Below, piece after piece: positions 5,358-7,913 of a DNA stretch of 7,913 bases. Origin of the DNA: Eubacteriales bacterium. GTDB lineage: Bacteria > Bacillota > Clostridia > Lachnospirales > Lachnospiraceae. The translations under genes and the position numbers were made by a program. Where the stretch lies: the NCBI GenBank assembly GCA_030536565.1, contig JAUNPT010000006.1, forward strand, positions 1-7,913, in the 5' to 3' direction. The notes under the pieces were generated by a model, which saw only the letters and a list, made by a program, of their open reading frames with translations, was not told the origin of the DNA and did no database searches. Numbering within the stretch: the first letter of the stretch is position 1; each line of letters opens with the position of its first letter.

Positions 5358-6527
5358 TTAGCTGAACACAATTGTCAGCATTTCCTTTAATCTCTTTTCG
5401 TATGTGTGGTATTCCTTTACTTTTCCATGTCCATTTGCTGCAATTTGCTGCCGCTCTTTTTCATGCTTTAGGTAGTAGTCACATTTGTTGACAGCATCTT
5501 CACAGGAGTCGAATAAGACCATGTCCTCGCCGGGAATAAAGAAATCGTAAAAATCAGCTTGATAATTGGACAGGAGAAATCCGCCTGCCCCCATTATATC
5601 CATACAGCGCAGCGGTATGCCGGAACGTATGCTTCTAAGGCTTATGTTTAGGTTAATGTCACTGTAGTTAAAAATGTATGGCATATGGTTATAGTAGTCA
5701 ACAGGGCCCATATTTTCAATTTCAGGCAGATTCGGTGTAGGAGCAGGAGTGTAGAGCTTTGTAGGGAAGTGTCCTGATATATCAGAAAGTATTGTCTGGC
5801 GTTCAATCTGTGCCAGCTTACGTGCTATAAAATAATATGCATATACATATGAGGGCGTTTCTATGCCGTCTTTATTGGGTGTGACGGGAACGCTTTTTTG
5901 CAGGTCAGCGATGATATTTGGGGTGAGAAGCTCCTCAATAAAATAGTAGCCGTAAACCTTAAGCTGAGCATCCATAATTGCGTCAAGATACCCTTTAGTA
6001 AAAGGAGACAAATCCTTAAGCCTTTCAAAGAGATTATGCTTCTCATTATACATTGAGCCTACAAATGAAACCGGGCTTGAATACAGTTCTTTATGATTAC
6101 TGGTGGCAGCAGAAAGCATCGTCTCTAGTCGTTTAGTGTTTACAGCAAGCGGACAATAGTATACGGTGCTTATTCCGCCATTCCTTAATTCGTCATACAT
6201 CTGCTTATCAAAGAGGAATATGTAATTGCAGGGGTTTGTTATCGTGTAAGAATACAGGCTTATTAGAGGGCTGTCGTATACAAAAGCAATATAGGGTAGA
6301 TTGAACCTGTTGCAGTTGTTTGATATGGCAATACAGTAATTGAAAGTAAATACACAGTCGTAATTGCCTTTTTCCATCTCATTTTCAAATGAAGTATTAA
6401 ATTCGGGACATTGGCGCTGCCGGATTCTTTCGTCGGATATGCATTTGTAATCATGTCCTAAGGCTGTTAATGCGTCCTTGACGTCTTCTATTCCGAAATT
6501 TTTGTGTTCGTAAATTAATATGTTCAT
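5358..6527 (-). CDS. DUF3880 / CgeB-like glycosyltransferase (GT family 1_2 C-terminal domain), copy 2
   Basis: A 389-residue protein of the two-lobed glycosyltransferase type often annotated DUF3880 or CgeB-like. The N-terminal lobe shows CVFTFNYCIAIS at 58-69, YDSPLISLYS at 84-93 and FLFDKQMYDEL at 104-114. VSFVGSMYNEKH (153-164) opens the second half. The C-terminal lobe holds INLNISLRSIRSGIPLR (291-307), GAGGFLLSNYQAD (313-325), GEDMVLFDS (333-341) and the closing HTYEKRLKEML (374-384). The C-terminal motif set is the nucleotide-sugar-binding region of the family; donor and acceptor are unknown. No membrane segment is seen, so it is cytoplasmic or membrane-peripheral. The ATG at 6527 follows AAGAGGA (6539-6533), 16 bp after the stop of a paralogue. 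The stop codon TAA (5360-5358) merges with the partial third repeat. Confidence 0.85.
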   Translation of the reverse strand: MNILIYEHKNFGIEDVKDALTALGHDYKCISDERIRQRQCPEFNTSFENEMEKGNYDCVFTFNYCIAISNNCNRFNLPYIAFVYDSPLISLYSYTITNPCNYIFLFDKQMYDELRNGGISTVYYCPLAVNTKRLETMLSAATSNHKELYSSPVSFVGSMYNEKHNLFERLKDLSPFTKGYLDAIMDAQLKVYGYYFIEELLTPNIIADLQKSVPVTPNKDGIETPSYVYAYYFIARKLAQIERQTILSDISGHFPTKLYTPAPTPNLPEIENMGPVDYYNHMPYIFNYSDINLNISLRSIRSGIPLRCMDIMGAGGFLLSNYQADFYDFFIPGEDMVLFDSCEDAVNKCDYYLKHEKERQQIAANGHGKVKEYHTYEKRLKEMLTIVFS

Positions 6528-6543
6528 GTTAAATCCTCTTTGA

Positions 6544-7734
6544 TTACATTAAAATATTATTGGCTGGGAATGCTAGTTCTAACATCTGTAATAATCTAAC
6601 GTCATAGGTATGCATATTCTTAACCTTCTCATATCCACTCCTTGCGATTGACTCACGTTCTTCCTCATGGCACAGGTAATATTCACATAATTCCTTTAAA
6701 TGTTCAAGACTTTCATAGGCAACTAAATCTGTTCCGATTTCAAAGAAATAAGGGAGCTCGGCCTGATAGTTCGTTATTAGAAAGCCGCCGCAGCCCAGAA
6801 CATCAAATATGCGAAGCGATAATCCTGAGCGTATAGATTTGGCTGTAATATTAAGGTTGATTTTGCTCTGGCTGAATATAATTGGCATCTCTGTCAGAGA
6901 TTTTGCAAAACCACGGTTGTGAATGTTAGGCATTGAGGAGGTATCGCTTCCTGTATACATATCTACATTAAATGAGTCTGACAGCATACGAAGCGCACGC
7001 AGACGTTCCTGCTCGGCAACCTTGACGCTTATATACTGTTGTGCAACCAGGGCTTTGTTGCTGCCTTCATATCCTTTAGGAAAACGATATGAGTCAGGTG
7101 TACATTGGAGAAATATATCTGCAAAATCATCGGTTATTATATTTTCAATAAAATTATAACCATACACTTTTAACTGGGCTTCTATAAGAGCATCGGCATA
7201 GCCTTTCTCATATTCAGGTAAATTTGCTTTGTTAAATGGACATTTCTCCTCATAGGTGGAGCCAATAAAGGATATGTCGCATGCATATTTTTCTTTTGTT
7301 TCATCGCTGGTACGGTTTATGACTTCATCATTCCGCACACAGTTAGTTGCAAGTGGCATATGGAATACACATGACGGGTTTTTAGGAGCAAATTCTTTAT
7401 ATAGTTCATTATCAAAGAGGAAAATGCGGTTACAGGAATTTCTCAGGGAATTTGAGTAAAGCTCCAGCACCGGACTATCCACAATGAGACTAAGATATGG
7501 CAGCTTTAAAATATTACATACATCAGACAGCCATGGGAAAAAATTGATGGTAAATACAAATGAGCAGTCTCCTTGAGCTAATCTGTGATAAACAAGCTGC
7601 ACACATTCTGACGGCAGCATATTTTTGTTATATATTTCAGATGTTTCCTCATCTACATTAAAACCCAGTCTTTTAAATGTACTGATAACATCTGGTTCAC
7701 ACAGGCTTCCGTAGCGGTACATAAATATTTTCAT
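6544..7734 (-). CDS. DUF3880 / CgeB-like glycosyltransferase (GT family 1_2 C-terminal domain), copy 1
   Basis: A 396-residue paralogue of the next gene, with the same order of motifs: FVFTINFFPWLSDVC (59-73), IVDSPVLELYS (84-94), IFLFDNELYKEF (104-115), ISFIGSTYEEK (154-164), EAQLKVYGYNFIE (185-197), INLNITAKSIRSGLSLR (292-308), GCGGFLITNYQAEL (314-327), and MHTYDVRLLQML (374-385). It probably transfers a sugar in surface-glycan assembly; the substrate is unknown. Relatives are also found in flagellin or spore-coat glycosylation loci, so that alternative stays open. The frame is open to an ATG at 7842, but that would place the start upstream of the promoter and add 36 residues unlike the family. 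MKIFMYRYG from ATG 7734, with AAAGGAA (7750-7744) nine bases before it, matches the start of its paralogue. It is the first gene of the leftward operon. Confidence 0.85.
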   Translation of the reverse strand: MKIFMYRYGSLCEPDVISTFKRLGFNVDEETSEIYNKNMLPSECVQLVYHRLAQGDCSFVFTINFFPWLSDVCNILKLPYLSLIVDSPVLELYSNSLRNSCNRIFLFDNELYKEFAPKNPSCVFHMPLATNCVRNDEVINRTSDETKEKYACDISFIGSTYEEKCPFNKANLPEYEKGYADALIEAQLKVYGYNFIENIITDDFADIFLQCTPDSYRFPKGYEGSNKALVAQQYISVKVAEQERLRALRMLSDSFNVDMYTGSDTSSMPNIHNRGFAKSLTEMPIIFSQSKINLNITAKSIRSGLSLRIFDVLGCGGFLITNYQAELPYFFEIGTDLVAYESLEHLKELCEYYLCHEEERESIARSGYEKVKNMHTYDVRLLQMLELAFPANNILM

Positions 7735-7743
7735 AATGCAGGT

Positions 7744-7750
7744 TTCCTTT
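7744..7750 (-). promoter_or_regulatory. Ribosome binding site of the first leftward glycosyltransferase gene
   Basis: AAAGGAA on the - strand, nine bases before ATG 7734. It is weaker than the AGGAGG sites elsewhere in the window but well placed, and it supports the start at 7734 over 7842. Confidence 0.55.
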
Positions 7751-7768
7751 ACCTTATTTAATAATATA

Positions 7769-7797
7769 ATTGTAAAACAAAACTTAATGGTTGGCAA
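7769..7797 (-). promoter_or_regulatory. Sigma-A-type promoter of the leftward glycosyltransferase operon
   Basis: On the - strand, TTGCCA (7797-7792) is separated by 17 bases from TACAAT (7774-7769). Transcription should begin near 7762, leaving a leader of about 28 bases before ATG 7734. No other good promoter is apparent between here and the DUF4422 gene, so it likely drives all three leftward genes. Confidence 0.65.
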
Positions 7798-7823
7798 GGT
7801 GATGCAGGTCTTAAAACAATTCA

Positions 7824-7852
7824 TTGGCTTTTGTATTTTCAAGTGTTATAAT
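7824..7852 (+). promoter_or_regulatory. Extended -10 promoter for a divergent gene beyond the right edge
   Basis: TTGGCT (7824-7829), a 17-base spacer, then a perfect TATAAT (7847-7852) preceded by TG at 7844-7845 (extended -10). The expected start is near 7859. No gene begins before the window ends, but the last bases (GAGGT, 7909-7913) look like a ribosome binding site. The -35 boxes of this promoter and the leftward one are 26 bases apart, so one regulator could act on both. Confidence 0.65.
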
Positions 7853-7908
7853 CGAGATAACATTTTTAAATAAAGCTGTTAAATATATTAGGTAATTATA
7901 GGAAGTAC

Positions 7909-7913
7909 GAGGT
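7909..7913 (+). promoter_or_regulatory. Probable ribosome binding site at the right edge
   Basis: GAGGT at the last five bases, about 50 bases downstream of the predicted + strand transcription start, suggests a start codon within about ten bases beyond the window. The gene itself is not visible. Confidence 0.4.

Larger units (their letters stand above)
5221..5358. repeat. Hairpin-rich tandem repeat block between two glycosyltransferase genes
   Basis: Two full units and one partial unit fill nearly the whole 143-bp spacer. Unit 1 is 5221-5274 (54 bp), unit 2 is 5275-5345 (71 bp), and the partial third is 5346-5358, running into the stop codon of the upstream gene. Each full unit has an identical 27-bp left part (5221-5247 and 5275-5301) containing the palindrome TTTTGC-GAA-GCAAAA. 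Each also has an identical 24-bp right part (5251-5274 and 5322-5345) containing CCTC-AGGC-GAGG. The middles differ: GAG in unit 1, a 20-bp insert in unit 2. AAAATCC and GGATTTT also pair around each right half. On the - strand every unit starts with AAGGAGGA, and the copy at 5228-5221 is the Shine-Dalgarno of the DUF4422 gene. The look is that of a dispersed intergenic palindromic repeat. Confidence 0.9.

Noticed and set aside
5221..5358. CRISPR array
   Set aside because: There are only two full units with unequal lengths, no spacer-like unique segments of constant size, and no cas genes nearby. It is a palindromic intergenic repeat.
5174..5365. A 63-codon + strand open frame with repeated PPCFAKQNP segments
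   Set aside because: It is the + strand reading of the tandem repeat. The repeated peptide simply follows the DNA repeat, it overlaps two better genes on the other strand, and it has no convincing ribosome binding site.
7735..7842. Extended N-terminus of the first leftward glycosyltransferase from ATG 7842
   Set aside because: It would span the promoter at 7769-7797 and add a cysteine-rich, isoleucine-rich segment missing from the paralogue. It is not a credible signal peptide, since the rest is a cytoplasmic-type glycosyltransferase.

Overview
The window comes from an AT-rich Gram-positive bacterium, most likely a gut or rumen clostridium of the Lachnospiraceae type. The grounds are strong AGGAGG-type ribosome binding sites, a TTG start, sigma-A-like promoters, and glycosyltransferase families (DUF3880/CgeB-like and DUF4422) that are common in Lachnospiraceae glycan clusters. 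The taxonomic call is inference from style, not from a marker gene. The content is a surface-glycan (capsule or teichoic-acid-like) biosynthesis cluster made of two opposed gene blocks.

Left block, + strand, 1-4123. The tail of an unidentified upstream gene (3-134) is followed by a ribulose-phosphate 3-epimerase paralogue (174-842), a Schlafen/AlbA_2-type putative ATP-binding regulator (896-2350), an IspD/TarI-like cytidylyltransferase (2377-3066) and a TarJ/GatD-like zinc-dependent polyol-phosphate dehydrogenase (3071-4123). All gaps are short and no terminator is visible, so this reads as one transcription unit. Epimerase, dehydrogenase and cytidylyltransferase together predict synthesis of an activated pentitol phosphate: CDP-ribitol by the classical route, or CDP-xylitol or CDP-arabinitol if the epimerase feeds D-xylulose 5-phosphate to the reductase. 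The AlbA_2 gene sits inside this metabolic trio and looks like an accessory insertion.

Right block, - strand, 7797 down to 4120. A well-formed promoter (7769-7797) drives two tandem paralogous DUF3880/glycosyltransferase-family-1 genes (7734-6544 and 6527-5358). After a 143-bp spacer of hairpin-rich tandem repeats comes a DUF4422 glycosyltransferase-like gene (5214-4120). Its stop codon overlaps the stop of the + strand dehydrogenase in a 4-bp tail-to-tail junction. A second, extended -10 promoter (7824-7852, + strand) diverges toward a gene that begins just beyond the right edge.

Working model: the left block makes a CDP-pentitol donor and the right block supplies glycosyltransferases for the glycan carrying it. 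The polyol-phosphate transferase, flippase/transporter and polymerase are not in the window. The points most worth following are the epimerase-containing CDP-pentitol module, the AlbA_2 gene inside it, and the tandem repeat that supplies the Shine-Dalgarno sequence of the DUF4422 gene.
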